A stretch of DNA of 64,000 nt from Brachyspira innocens ATCC 29796 (GCF_000384655.1 NZ_ARQI01000124.1:23694-87693); one strand, 5' to 3'; shown: positions 17,279 through 26,931, counted from the first letter of the stretch. Made by a program: numbers and translations. The notes: generated by a model from the sequence alone, not told the origin.

Positions 17279-18301
17279 TTATCTCTGTATTCGTCCTGAA
17301 GCGTCCCCATTATAAACTGTCATAACCTCATCAACAGTTACAACATTAAAATCACCCTCTATAGAATGTTTTAAACAGCTGGAAGCCGCTGCAAACTCAA
17401 GTGCTTCTCTGTCATCTCTAGCATTTAAAAATGAATATATAAGTCCAGCAGCAAAACTATCTCCTCCCCCTACCCTATCTACTATTTTTATAAGATACTC
17501 TTTTGAGAAAAAATATTCACTGCCATTATAAAGCATACAAGACCATAGATTCTCACTAGCAGAAATTGAGCCTCTTAAAGTTATACCAACTTTTTTTATA
17601 TTAAATCTATCTGCTATTTCTTTGGCTACTTCTTTATATCCTTCATGAGAGAGTTTGCCTTCTATTATGTTACTATCTTTTGCCTTTATACCGAATACTT
17701 TTTCAGCATCTTCTTCATTAGCTATACATATATCAGCATAAGGCATTAATTTGCTCATAGTCTCATTAGCCTCTTTTGATGTCCATAATTTCTTTCTGAA
17801 ATTCAAATCTAAACTTACAGTCAAATTTTTTTCTTTAGCCTTTTTGCAGGCTTCAATACAAACTTCAGCAACATTCTTACCAAGTGCAGGCGTGATTCCT
17901 GTAATATGAAACCATTTTGCATTTTCAAAAATTTTATCCCAATCAAAATCATCTTTAGTACATTTTGACATAGAAGAATTAGCCCTATCATATATAACTT
18001 TAGAGCCTCTTTGACTAGCACCTTTCTCTAAAAAATATATACCTATTCTATCTCCGCCGAAAACTATATTTGAAACATCAACCCCATATCGTCTTAATTC
18101 ATTAATACAAGCCTGAGAAATATCATTTTTAGGAAGTTTGGTTACAAATGAAGTATCAACTCCAAAATTTGATAAAGCAAAAGATACATTAGCCTCTCCT
18201 CCTCCAAATCTTGCATCATAAGAATCAGTCTGTACAAATCTCAAATTAGAAGGAGGTGAAAGCCTTAGCATTATTTCCCCGAACGTTATAACTGAAGCCA
18301 T
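17279..18301 (-). CDS. PfkB family carbohydrate kinase, probable 2-keto-3-deoxygluconate kinase
   Basis: A 340-residue ribokinase-fold kinase. N-terminal ITFGEIMLRLSPP and FGGGEANVSFALSNFG are typical of KDG kinases; the C-terminal signature is VDRVGGGDSFAAGLIYSF with the catalytic Asp. The expected reaction is ATP-dependent phosphorylation of 2-keto-3-deoxygluconate at C6, feeding the Entner-Doudoroff aldolase. No aldolase is seen beside it, so the substrate is inferred from similarity only. AAAGGA precedes the ATG. Confidence 0.82.
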   Translation of the reverse strand: MASVITFGEIMLRLSPPSNLRFVQTDSYDARFGGGEANVSFALSNFGVDTSFVTKLPKNDISQACINELRRYGVDVSNIVFGGDRIGIYFLEKGASQRGSKVIYDRANSSMSKCTKDDFDWDKIFENAKWFHITGITPALGKNVAEVCIEACKKAKEKNLTVSLDLNFRKKLWTSKEANETMSKLMPYADICIANEEDAEKVFGIKAKDSNIIEGKLSHEGYKEVAKEIADRFNIKKVGITLRGSISASENLWSCMLYNGSEYFFSKEYLIKIVDRVGGGDSFAAGLIYSFLNARDDREALEFAAASSCLKHSIEGDFNVVTVDEVMTVYNGDASGRIQR

Positions 18302-18407
18302 AGAAAATCCTTTAATAAATCACATAATTAACATAATTTAATTAACATAATAGTACATTATATTTATAATTATTTCAATGAAATTATATAAATAAAATCT
18401 GCAAATA

Positions 18408-18438
18408 AAAAAGAAAGGAAATAACTTCCTTTCTTTTT
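18408..18438 (-). terminator. Terminator after the sialidase gene
   Basis: AAAAAGAAAGGAA (18408-18420) pairs with TTCCTTTCTTTTT (18426-18438): 13 bp with a 5-base loop. On the minus strand a run of Us follows. It is placed 20 bases after the sialidase stop. Confidence 0.8.
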
Positions 18439-18458
18439 ATAGTTTCATATAGTATAAA

Positions 18459-19925
18459 TTACCATTTTCTAAAAACAGTTTTATCAGGAACAGTATAAAA
18501 ATCTTTATCACTTTCTGGTAAATTATCAGTAAGCCATCTTAAATTGAACCTTCTAAATACAATATTATAAAGCTCTTTACTAGTTTCTGGCAATCCTTGT
18601 CCACCCTGTTCTTCAGCTAATGATACTATTGTTCCGTCCCTTAATCTTGCCAAAGCAGAGTACCCAGCTCTTCCAGAATTTAATACTCTTAATTTTTTCC
18701 AAGACTCTCCCTCATCGTAGCTTATGAAAGCTGTTAAATTTCTCCTATCTGAATTTGAATCTAATGCCAAATGTATAAGTCTGTTTTTATTATATCCTTC
18801 TTTTGTAGAAGTGAATAAAATACCCTCAGCATTGCAAGCTCCGTCATAAAAATTGCCATTAGGAGTAATCTCTTCCCAAGAAGATCCTATATCTCCCATA
18901 GATCTAAACCATACCCTATTTTTTACAGCAGCTTTCCAATTCCCAGAACGTACAGATAATAAAATTCTTCCGTCATTTAATTGAGTAACTACTTTAGGTT
19001 CATCTTGTGTACCTAATTTTCTTTTAGCTATACTTCTAACTGTCCAACTATGTCCATTATCAGTAGAAACTATAACAGCAGCAGCGGCAGTATTATTTTT
19101 AGTTCCTTTATTTACAAGCATGGCACCCATTAAAGTACCATTAGCAAGTCTTGCTCCAGTACCTGAAGCAGCAAAACCTCTGTCATAATCTTTTAAAAGT
19201 CCCTGTCCGAAATTATTAATATTTCCTTCAGCAAGTTCCCAATCGCTCCAATTAAGACCATCATCTGTACTCCTTGATATCATAATTTTAGATTGACCGC
19301 CTATTTCCCTTGCATAACCTCCACCTGCAGCACATAAAACAACTAAATCGCCATTAGCACATGAAAAAAATAAAGAATCCCCATGAGCAGTTTTATTATC
19401 AGAAGCTATAGGAGGTATAGTTATTTCTGTTCCCCAATTTATACCTCCGTCTGTACTTCTCCTTACAACAATATCTATTGCTTTTGAACCAGCAAAACCA
19501 ACATCTTCATAACTATCCTTTCTATAATCAGCAACTGCTATTATTGTATTTTTTTCTGAAACTGTTATTCCCGGTATCCTATATATTTTTTTTGGTTTAT
19601 TAGGTTTATTATTTTCTATCTCACTTCTAAAAATTATAGTTTGCTCCATAAAAGGCTTAACTTGTTCTTCAGGAGCTAAAAACCATTCTGGTTCATCTTC
19701 TTCAACAATATCCGGCGGTACAACAGGAGGTATAACGGGCGGTGCAACAGGAGGTACAGTAGGAGGCAATACATCATTACCTCCATCATTTTCCTGAGAA
19801 TTCCCGCCAGAACTATTTACATTATTTGGGAAAAAAGGATTTAACCTTTTAGAACATGAAACTGCACCGAATATTAACATACCAATAACAATACTAATCA
19901 ATAAGATAAGATATTTCTTTTTCAT
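18459..19925 (-). CDS. Exo-alpha-sialidase lipoprotein (GH33-like)
   Basis: Neuraminidase that removes terminal sialic acid from mucin or host glycans. The start at 19925 (M-K-K-K-Y-L) follows GGGCGG; an open extension to 20000 lacks a ribosome site. A lipoprotein signal ends at AVSC (about residue 24), then comes a Pro-rich linker (PPTVPPVAPPVIPPVVPP). The catalytic propeller begins with YRIPGI (the RIP arginine motif) and carries four Asp-boxes: STDGGINW, STDDGLNW, STDNGHSW and SYDEGESW. The lipid anchor suggests membrane or surface location. It lies upstream of two sugar kinases but is separated from them by a terminator. Confidence 0.92.
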   Translation of the reverse strand: MKKKYLILLISIVIGMLIFGAVSCSKRLNPFFPNNVNSSGGNSQENDGGNDVLPPTVPPVAPPVIPPVVPPDIVEEDEPEWFLAPEEQVKPFMEQTIIFRSEIENNKPNKPKKIYRIPGITVSEKNTIIAVADYRKDSYEDVGFAGSKAIDIVVRRSTDGGINWGTEITIPPIASDNKTAHGDSLFFSCANGDLVVLCAAGGGYAREIGGQSKIMISRSTDDGLNWSDWELAEGNINNFGQGLLKDYDRGFAASGTGARLANGTLMGAMLVNKGTKNNTAAAAVIVSTDNGHSWTVRSIAKRKLGTQDEPKVVTQLNDGRILLSVRSGNWKAAVKNRVWFRSMGDIGSSWEEITPNGNFYDGACNAEGILFTSTKEGYNKNRLIHLALDSNSDRRNLTAFISYDEGESWKKLRVLNSGRAGYSALARLRDGTIVSLAEEQGGQGLPETSKELYNIVFRRFNLRWLTDNLPESDKDFYTVPDKTVFRKW

Positions 19926-20098
19926 TTTTAATCCGCCCTGTATAAAATATAGCATGTATTTTTCATAAATAAGTGATTTAAACATAACAAAAAAGAACAA
20001 TAAGTAAAGTATTTTTTTTAAAAATATTTTTTTATTGACTATAATTTTAAAATTATTAGTATTATATAGTTAATATTAATAATTTTAATGGAGTTTAT

Positions 20099-20770
20099 AT
20101 GATAAAGAAAAGAATATTTACATTAATAATATTGCTTATAATGATATGTAAAACAACATTTACACAAGTTAAAGGCGGGTTTGAAGCAATAGTTAATGTT
20201 CCTATAGGTATGGGTATTACCATAATTCATAATAATGTAGAAGTTAAAGGAAATCCTAAAGGCAAAGTGAATTTTCAAGGCGGCATTGAGCTAAATCTAG
20301 GATATATGTTTCAAATAAAAGAAAGAATGGGAATTAGTTTATTAGGGGTGATGGGATATAGTTATACTGAAACTAGATATTCCAAATATGATAATAAAGT
20401 GCACTATCAATTTACTGATAATGATATATATTTTGGTATAATGCCTAAATTTGATTTTTATTCATGTTCAATAGGATTAAATATAGGGTATAAAATAACA
20501 CTTACCCCAAACTCTTTATATTATAGTCCAGAAGCTGGAAATATAGAAATAAAACATGATCATTATGCCAGACTTTATATTAGAGGAACTTTTGATTATT
20601 CTTTTTTTGCAGGTATAGACTCAGCAATAAATCTAGGATTTTATGTAGGATATGACTTTGGAAGCTACTGGGCACAAACAAGTGAATATTTAAATGTGGT
20701 TAAAGATGAAACATTCGGCAATGCAGATATAGGTATTCAATTAGGATACAGATACGGGCCTAAATTCTAG
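20099..20770 (+). CDS. Predicted outer-membrane beta-barrel protein, unknown function
   Basis: A 223-residue exported protein with an N-terminal signal (KKRIFTLIILLIMICKTTFTQ). Alternating short amphipathic segments rich in Gly and aromatics follow, and the chain ends in LGYRYGPKF, as expected for a small beta-barrel. No named family is recognised. GGAG lies 5 bases before the ATG. It is divergent from the sialidase and ends at a hairpin shared with cysE. A porin-like or surface role is inference only. Confidence 0.7.
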   Translation: MIKKRIFTLIILLIMICKTTFTQVKGGFEAIVNVPIGMGITIIHNNVEVKGNPKGKVNFQGGIELNLGYMFQIKERMGISLLGVMGYSYTETRYSKYDNKVHYQFTDNDIYFGIMPKFDFYSCSIGLNIGYKITLTPNSLYYSPEAGNIEIKHDHYARLYIRGTFDYSFFAGIDSAINLGFYVGYDFGSYWAQTSEYLNVVKDETFGNADIGIQLGYRYGPKF

Positions 20771-20787
20771 CAATAAAATTTAATACT

Positions 20788-20824
20788 AATAAAGCCCGAA
20801 TTCTATTAAAATTCAGGCTTTATT
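20788..20824. terminator. Bidirectional terminator between the barrel protein and cysE
   Basis: AATAAAGCC with GGCTTTATT and an inner AATT/AATT stretch form a long stem between convergent genes. Confidence 0.8.
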
Positions 20825-20846
20825 AAACTATAATACACTTTTATAT

Positions 20847-21569
20847 TCACATATCATTATTAAGTGTTAACCTTTTATTTTCCTCAACTGATTCTAATAC
20901 TATACAGTTAGCACCAATTATAGCATTTTCTCCTATAACGGTATTGCCTCCAAATATAGAAGCATTAGCATATATTGTAACATAATCACAAACTGTGGGG
21001 TGTCTTTTTAGTCCTTCCAAACTCCTGCCATTAGTTAAAGATAATGCCCCCAAAGTTACGCCCTGATATATTTTAACATGATGACCTATAACAGTGGTCT
21101 CTCCTATAACAATTCCAGTACCATGATCTATAAAGAAGTAATCGCCTATAGTCGCTCCAGGGTGAATATCTATGCCAGTTTTTGAATGTGCAAATTCTGA
21201 TATTGTTCTAGCTATTAAGTACTCATTTTGATTATAAAATATATGTGCTATTCTATAATGAAAAATAGCCCTAAATCCGGGATAAGTTAATACTATTTCA
21301 TCATAAGATTTTGAAGCAGGATCAGACTGATAGAAAAACTCTAAATCTTTCTGCAGACTTAATGTAATATCATCAAGCTGCTCTATAAAATCAAGCAAGT
21401 AAGAATCATTAGTAACTATATTCATATAAAGTTTTGCTATATTTTTTTTTACAATATCTTTATTAGGACTCTCTCTAAAAAAATTAGGAAAAGCATAATC
21501 TCTAATAAGTTTAACAATCTCTTTTATATCTTTTTGATTAGGAAGTTCATTAAAAGTTTTGAGTTTCAT
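20847..21569 (-). CDS. cysE: Serine O-acetyltransferase
   Basis: Makes O-acetylserine from serine and acetyl-CoA, the first step of cysteine synthesis. It has an N-terminal helical domain and then a left-handed beta-helix of hexapeptide repeats (HPGATIGDYFFIDHGTGIVIG, GHHVKIYQGVTLGA). The catalytic His are in HPGA and DHGTG. The ATG at 21569 follows AAAGGAT and lies 11 bases after the cysK stop; the frame can be extended to a TTG at 21590 overlapping cysK, which is less likely. Chosen length is 240 residues. It uses serine from a pathway also encoded in this window (40647-44272). Confidence 0.93.
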   Translation of the reverse strand: MKLKTFNELPNQKDIKEIVKLIRDYAFPNFFRESPNKDIVKKNIAKLYMNIVTNDSYLLDFIEQLDDITLSLQKDLEFFYQSDPASKSYDEIVLTYPGFRAIFHYRIAHIFYNQNEYLIARTISEFAHSKTGIDIHPGATIGDYFFIDHGTGIVIGETTVIGHHVKIYQGVTLGALSLTNGRSLEGLKRHPTVCDYVTIYANASIFGGNTVIGENAIIGANCIVLESVEENKRLTLNNDM

Positions 21570-21580
21570 AAATATATCCT

Positions 21581-22495
21581 TTAATTCCAAGAGTATCTCT
21601 CACCAGTGTCAGGCAAAATACAAAGCATTTTTATTTTTTTATCCGTTTCCTTTAATTCTTTAGATAAATCTATAGCGGCATAAACACTAGCTCCAGATGA
21701 TATTCCTACATATAATCCCTCATTAAAACAAATTTCTCTAGCTGTATTTATAGCATTATCATTTGATACATCTATTATCCTTGATATCACAGTTAAATCC
21801 AAAATTTCAGGTACAAAATTAGCACCTATACCCTGTATCTTATGAGGTGCTGCACGACCTTTAGTTAAAAGAGGTGAAGATTCAGGCTCTACTCCAATAA
21901 CTTTTGTATCTTTTTTATTATCTCTCACATACTGCCCAATTCCAGTTATAGTGCCTCCAGTACCAATACCTGCAAAAATATAATCAACGTCAAGCATATC
22001 TCTGAATATTTCAGGAGCTGTAGTTAAATAATGTGCCATAACATTAGACTCATTAACAAACTGACCTGGTATAACAGAATCTGGTATTTTTTTATTTAAT
22101 TGATTAGCCCTTTCAACTGCTGCATCCATTCCGCCGTCAACCAATTCAAGTTTAGCACCATAATCTCTTATCAATTTTCTTCTCTCTTCCGACATAGACG
22201 AAGGCATAACTATTATAACATTAAGTTTTAAATACCTGCCAATTGCTGCCATCGCAATTCCAGTATTACCAGATGTAGGCTCTATTATCGTAGAACCTTC
22301 TTTTAATTTTCCATCTTTAAATAAATCCAATATTATTTGCTTTACAGCTCTATCCTTTATTGAACCAGCTGGATTACTCTTCTCAACCTTTCCATATAAT
22401 TCCACATTTTTATTTAAATTAAATTTTGATTCTATATTACTTAGTCTCAATATAGGGGTATTTCCTATTAAATCAAGTATGCTTTTATATACCAT
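21581..22495 (-). CDS. cysK: Cysteine synthase (O-acetylserine sulfhydrylase)
   Basis: PLP enzyme that replaces the acetyl group of O-acetylserine with sulfide. Landmarks are SILDLIGNTPILRLSNIE, NPAGSIKDRA with the PLP lysine, PTSGNTGIAMAA for phosphate binding, and FAGIGTGGTITGIG. The ATG at 22495 has GGAG at ideal spacing; the frame could start at a TTG four codons earlier. It is followed directly by cysE, with which the enzyme normally forms the cysteine synthase complex. A PqqD-like gene lies 67 bases upstream. Confidence 0.95.
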   Translation of the reverse strand: MVYKSILDLIGNTPILRLSNIESKFNLNKNVELYGKVEKSNPAGSIKDRAVKQIILDLFKDGKLKEGSTIIEPTSGNTGIAMAAIGRYLKLNVIIVMPSSMSEERRKLIRDYGAKLELVDGGMDAAVERANQLNKKIPDSVIPGQFVNESNVMAHYLTTAPEIFRDMLDVDYIFAGIGTGGTITGIGQYVRDNKKDTKVIGVEPESSPLLTKGRAAPHKIQGIGANFVPEILDLTVISRIIDVSNDNAINTAREICFNEGLYVGISSGASVYAAIDLSKELKETDKKIKMLCILPDTGERYSWN

Positions 22496-22562
22496 ATTAC
22501 TCTCCAAAATAACATATACATCTAATATATATTAATATCTTAATAAAAACAATACCTATAAA

Positions 22563-22976
22563 CTAAACTTTACTTATATCAACATCTTCTTTACTTTTTA
22601 CTTTTTTATACTTTATCCAACCTCTATTTTGTATATAATGCATAAAGCGTATAAGTCTTATAAGAGCATCTTTAAAACTGTCATCAGTTTTTGCCTTCTG
22701 AAGTCTTGCTATCTCAAATATACATCTCTCTCCATCTATACTAAGCCAAGCAGAGGTTGAAAGAGCATCAAATTCTATATCTTTATTAATCTTCTTTTTT
22801 AAAAGCCAAGCAGAAATTTTGGTTATAGGGTTATTAGTTTCCAATATAAGAAGGACATTACCATTATCATTAATTTTCCAATTATTATGAATTATTTCTG
22901 GAACATAAAGTACAAAATTATGCTCATCTTTTTCTTTTAAAAAACTTTCTAATATATTATCTTTTTTTTCAGCCAT
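22563..22976 (-). CDS. Small PqqD-like winged-helix protein, function unknown
   Basis: A 137-residue soluble protein. The centre, LSTSAWLSIDGERCIFEIARL, followed by a helix-rich ALIRLIRFMHYIQNRGWI, resembles PqqD-type peptide-binding domains that present substrates to modifying enzymes, but the match is judged by eye. It is the first gene of a probable transcript with cysK and cysE. No radical SAM enzyme or precursor peptide is nearby. A MITE-like element ends 52 bases upstream. Confidence 0.55.
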   Translation of the reverse strand: MAEKKDNILESFLKEKDEHNFVLYVPEIIHNNWKINDNGNVLLILETNNPITKISAWLLKKKINKDIEFDALSTSAWLSIDGERCIFEIARLQKAKTDDSFKDALIRLIRFMHYIQNRGWIKYKKVKSKEDVDISKV

Positions 22977-23028
22977 ATAATTTTCTCTCTAATGATATAT
23001 ATTATATCAAAAAAACAATAAATTACTA

Positions 23029-23342
23029 TAGACTTGTTTCAAAACTAAACCAATATATAATTACACTATTATATTTTTTAGTGTTTTTATTTTACAAGTG
23101 GGGCTTTGCCCCACACCCCACTTCTTTTGCCGCCTAGGCACCTACTCGGTGGTGACCCATACGAAGTACGCCTGCGGCGAGAAGCAGGCACAGCCCGCCG
23201 CTCTGCGTGCCTTCGGCAGCGAAGGACTGCATATTTATATATTAAAATAATAAATTATAAAACATATAAAACATTATTTTAATAATTTATAAATTATTAA
23301 ATTTTATACATAATCTTGTCAAGTACTTTTGAAACAAGTCTA
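23029..23342. mobile_element. MITE-like element with perfect TIRs and target duplication
   Basis: A 314-bp insertion bounded by a perfect 16-bp inverted repeat (TAGACTTGTTTCAAAA at 23029-23044; complement at 23327-23342). It is flanked by an 11-bp direct repeat ATAAATTACTA (23018-23028 and 23343-23353), the expected target-site duplication. It has no transposase frame. AT-rich arms surround a very G+C-rich core (about 23096-23230) with hairpins such as GTGGGGC/GCCCCAC. It looks like a non-autonomous element mobilised by a transposase in trans, lying between the OPT gene and the cys operon. Confidence 0.85.
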
Positions 23343-23438
23343 ATAAATTACTATTAACAATATTAAAAATATATAAAAAAATCATAATGCAATACCAAAA
23401 AGTAAAGCATTATGACTTTTATAAATTATGTATTATAA

Positions 23439-25373
23439 TTATTTTTTATCTTTAGAAGTAGTATATTTGTATACCCAAGCACAGAATAAAGCAAATATAA
23501 TAAATGTTATTAAATTGCTTTGAGGTACTATTTTTGCTCCAAAATTTATAGAAATATTCAATGCTGCCATTATACCTATAAATATACCTACTATAGCATC
23601 TCCAGCTACCAATCCAGAAGCAAGTAATATACCTTTTTCTGAAGCCTCATTTTTATCTTCTTCATTGCCTTTAAATTTTATTTCTACTAACTTTCTTACA
23701 ATTCCGCCTATAAATATAGCAGTACTTAATGTGATAGGCAAATAAAGTCCTAAAGCAACTGCAAGTATAGGAAGTTTTGCTATGGCACAAAATATTGCAA
23801 TAGCAGCCCCTATTATAACCAAAGTCCAAGGAAGCTGGGCTGTCATTATACCTTCAACTATAAGTTTCATTAAAGTAGCCTGAGGAGCTGGAACTGCATC
23901 AGAACCTATACCATAAGCGTTTTGCATAAGTATAACAGTGGCACCAGCACCTATAGAAGCAATACCTAATGCTATAAACATACCAAATTGAATTTTTTTA
24001 GGTGTTCCGCCTATAATGTATGTAGCCTTTAACGACTGAGCAACACCGCCAGCAACAGCAGTAGAAACACATACTATACCGCATACTAAAAGAGACATTC
24101 TTATACCGTCATCACCTACATTACCTGTTAATTTAAATATTGTTGCCACTATTAAAAGCGTAGCTATAGTCATACCAGAAACTGGATTATTACTAGCCCC
24201 TATAACTCCAACCATTCTTGCAGATACAACGGCAAAGAAAAAACAAAATATTACAGCCAATATACCGCCTATTATTCCGCCTCCAATGCTAGGTATAAGC
24301 CAAGTAGCCAAAAATCCAAATACAGCTGCCGCTATAAGCCATATAATAGGAGCATCCTGATTTATTCTATCTGTTTTTTTAGAAGAACCATGTTCGCCTT
24401 CCAACATACCTGCTAAAGATTTTCTAAAAGAACTAATAATTGTAGGCATAGATCTAGCCAAAGAGATAAATCCTCCCATAGCAACAGCACCTGCCCCAAT
24501 ATATCTTATATAACTTCCCCAAACTTCCTGAGCTGACATATCAGTTATAGGTACAGATGAAGGAAAAACTGCTGTAGGGATAAAATTTCCAAAGTATTTA
24601 ATCAAGGGTATAAGCCCAAGCCATGCCACAATACCTCCTGCAAACATAAGAGATGATGTTTCAAGCCCTATAATAAAACCTACTCCCAAAAGAGAGGCTA
24701 ATGTATCTATACCAAGCATAGTCTTTTCATAAGGTTTTATTATATAGGTAGCACTCTCTTTCCAAAATCCAAATCCGCCTGAAAATAGTTTATAAAGCAT
24801 TCCAGTTGCTATACCTGTTATCATATATTTAAAACCTTTACCACCCTCGCTTCCTATAACCAATACTTCTGACTGTGCCATAGATTCAGGATAAATCAAA
24901 CTTCCATGCTCTTCTACTATCAAATATTTTCTAACAGGAGTAATAAAATAACAGCCCATAAAACCGCCTATTATAGTAACTATAATAACAGTAAGCATAG
25001 AAAGACCCATTCCAAATAATATTAAAGCTGGAAGTATGAATATAATACCTCCCGCTATAGACTCTCCTACAGCAGCCAATGATGCAGTAAAGTTTGCTTC
25101 AAGAATATTATTTCTTTTGAAAATGGCTTTAAATAATCCTGTTGCAAGTATAGCACCAGGTATACCAGCAGATATTGTAAGCCCTACTTTAAGCCCCAAA
25201 TAAGTATTGGCTGCTGCAAAAAGTATAGCAAACAAAATACCCAGTATTATTGAATAGCCTGTCATCTCTGGCATAACTACTGTTGATGGAATAAATGGAA
25301 TATAATCCTCCCCTTTTATACCTCCATAAGCATCTTTTGATAATTTTCTAGCTTCTTTGTTTAAGTCTGACAT
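23439..25373 (-). CDS. OPT family oligopeptide transporter
   Basis: A 644-residue integral membrane protein of the OPT family with about 15-16 hydrophobic segments. N-terminal YIPFIPSTVVMPEMTGYSI and NTYLGLKVGLTISAGIPGA are characteristic. OPT members import peptides by proton symport. It lies 76 bases downstream of pepD on the same strand, so uptake and cytoplasmic hydrolysis of peptides is the likely combined role, feeding amino-acid fermentation including glycine reduction. Confidence 0.92.
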   Translation of the reverse strand: MSDLNKEARKLSKDAYGGIKGEDYIPFIPSTVVMPEMTGYSIILGILFAILFAAANTYLGLKVGLTISAGIPGAILATGLFKAIFKRNNILEANFTASLAAVGESIAGGIIFILPALILFGMGLSMLTVIIVTIIGGFMGCYFITPVRKYLIVEEHGSLIYPESMAQSEVLVIGSEGGKGFKYMITGIATGMLYKLFSGGFGFWKESATYIIKPYEKTMLGIDTLASLLGVGFIIGLETSSLMFAGGIVAWLGLIPLIKYFGNFIPTAVFPSSVPITDMSAQEVWGSYIRYIGAGAVAMGGFISLARSMPTIISSFRKSLAGMLEGEHGSSKKTDRINQDAPIIWLIAAAVFGFLATWLIPSIGGGIIGGILAVIFCFFFAVVSARMVGVIGASNNPVSGMTIATLLIVATIFKLTGNVGDDGIRMSLLVCGIVCVSTAVAGGVAQSLKATYIIGGTPKKIQFGMFIALGIASIGAGATVILMQNAYGIGSDAVPAPQATLMKLIVEGIMTAQLPWTLVIIGAAIAIFCAIAKLPILAVALGLYLPITLSTAIFIGGIVRKLVEIKFKGNEEDKNEASEKGILLASGLVAGDAIVGIFIGIMAALNISINFGAKIVPQSNLITFIIFALFCAWVYKYTTSKDKK

Positions 25374-25449
25374 AATATTTCCTTAAAAATTATTTTTTCG
25401 GTCATTTTCATAAATAATCATTTTGGAGATAAATTAAAATAAAAAATAA

Positions 25450-26889
25450 TTATTTTATATTTATAATTAACTCTTTTAAAACTTTCCACATTCTATCAAC
25501 TGAAGATATACTTAAATGCTCTTTCGGAGTATGAACATCATATATATTAGGTCCCATACTAATCATATCAACATCAGCTAAAGGTTTTTTTAATATTCCG
25601 CATTCCAAACCTGCATGTATAGCCTCTATTTTTGCATCTTTTCCAGTAATTTTTTTATATGCATTAAGAGCTATATCTTTTACTTTAGAATTAGCATCAT
25701 ATTCCCAAGCAGGATATTCGCTTGCTCTTTGATAATTGGCATTTGTTCTTTTGGCAGCTGCCTCTACTCTTAAAGCTATTTCATTTGATGAACTTGATAT
25801 TGAACTTCTTATTGATATTGTAAAAGTTAATTTATTATTTTCTTCTTTTAATATACCATTATTAGCACTTGTCTGAACTAAACCTTCAATATCTCTGCTC
25901 ATATAAAGTACACCATCTGGGGAAAGCATAATAAAATCTATAACATTGCTGCTCAATTCTTTACTATAACATTCTTTTACATTATCAGCTTTTGAAACTG
26001 TTATTTTTATATCTGGATCTTCTACTCTGTATTCAGCTTTTATATTATTTGAAAGGTCTTCTATAATTTTTTGTACTTTTCCAGTATCTTTAGCAGTAAT
26101 AACAGCATCAGCATGTTTTGCTATAGCATTATGTTTAGCACCTCCTTCTATGCAGGCTATATTTATATCATCTTTCACAGCATATAAAAGTCTTCCCAAA
26201 ACTTTAATGGCATTAGCTCTTTGATTATTAATTTCTATACCAGAATGTCCGCCTTTAAGACCAGAAACTTCAATTTTTAATGCATCATTATTATTTGCTT
26301 CCTTTTTTATATCAAAAGATACTAATGTATTAAGTCCTCCAGCACAGCTTACCAAAAATATACCTTCTTCTTCTCCATCTATGTTAATTAATGTTTTACC
26401 GTCTAAATGTTCAGCAGTAACAGCAGAAGCTCCATCCATACCTGTTTCTTCAGCAGTTGTAATCAATAATTCTAAAGCAGGATGCGGTATATCTTTAGAA
26501 TCGAACAAAGCAAGTCCCATAGCCACAGCAATACCGTCATCGCCTCCCAAAGTGGTATCATTAGCTCTTAAAATATCACCTTCAACTATAAGTTCTATAG
26601 GGTCTTTTCTAAAATCATGTTTGGATTCTTTTGTTTTTTCACAAACCATATCCATATGTCCCTGTATTATAACAGGTTTAATATTTTCAAATCCGCTTGA
26701 AGCTTTCTTTTTCATAATTACATTATTTTCTTTATCCTGATAAACTTCAAGTCCTCTGTCCTTAGCAAACTTTACTAAAAAATCACTTACTTCTTTTTCA
26801 TGTCCAGATTCTCTAGGAATTTTACTAAGTTCAGAAAACCACCTGAAAACCTCTTTAGAATCAAGACTGTCAAAATTACTTAAACACAT
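25450..26889 (-). CDS. pepD: Aminoacyl-histidine dipeptidase PepD (M20 family)
   Basis: Cytoplasmic metallo-dipeptidase of the PepD/Xaa-His type, 479 residues. Metal-site motifs are IIQGHMDMVCEK (His, Asp), TLGGDDGIAVAMGLAL, TTAEETGMDGA (catalytic Glu) and the C-terminal EAIHAGLECGIL. The lid domain follows GGHSGIEINNQRANAIK. AAAGGAG precedes the ATG. It is first in a two-gene unit with the OPT transporter. Confidence 0.93.
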   Translation of the reverse strand: MCLSNFDSLDSKEVFRWFSELSKIPRESGHEKEVSDFLVKFAKDRGLEVYQDKENNVIMKKKASSGFENIKPVIIQGHMDMVCEKTKESKHDFRKDPIELIVEGDILRANDTTLGGDDGIAVAMGLALFDSKDIPHPALELLITTAEETGMDGASAVTAEHLDGKTLINIDGEEEGIFLVSCAGGLNTLVSFDIKKEANNNDALKIEVSGLKGGHSGIEINNQRANAIKVLGRLLYAVKDDINIACIEGGAKHNAIAKHADAVITAKDTGKVQKIIEDLSNNIKAEYRVEDPDIKITVSKADNVKECYSKELSSNVIDFIMLSPDGVLYMSRDIEGLVQTSANNGILKEENNKLTFTISIRSSISSSSNEIALRVEAAAKRTNANYQRASEYPAWEYDANSKVKDIALNAYKKITGKDAKIEAIHAGLECGILKKPLADVDMISMGPNIYDVHTPKEHLSISSVDRMWKVLKELIINIK

Positions 26890-26931
26890 AAAAACTCCTT
26901 AAAATTATTAATAATTTTTAACATCTAATAT

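Noticed and set aside
19926..20000. Upstream N-terminal extension of the sialidase.
   Set aside because: The frame is open, but the internal ATG at 19925 has a ribosome site and begins a proper lipoprotein signal; the extension would bury it.
23096..23230. A structured RNA or tRNA remnant in the G+C-rich core of the MITE.
   Set aside because: No tRNA cloverleaf or T-loop motif is seen. The TIRs and target duplication explain it as a mobile element.
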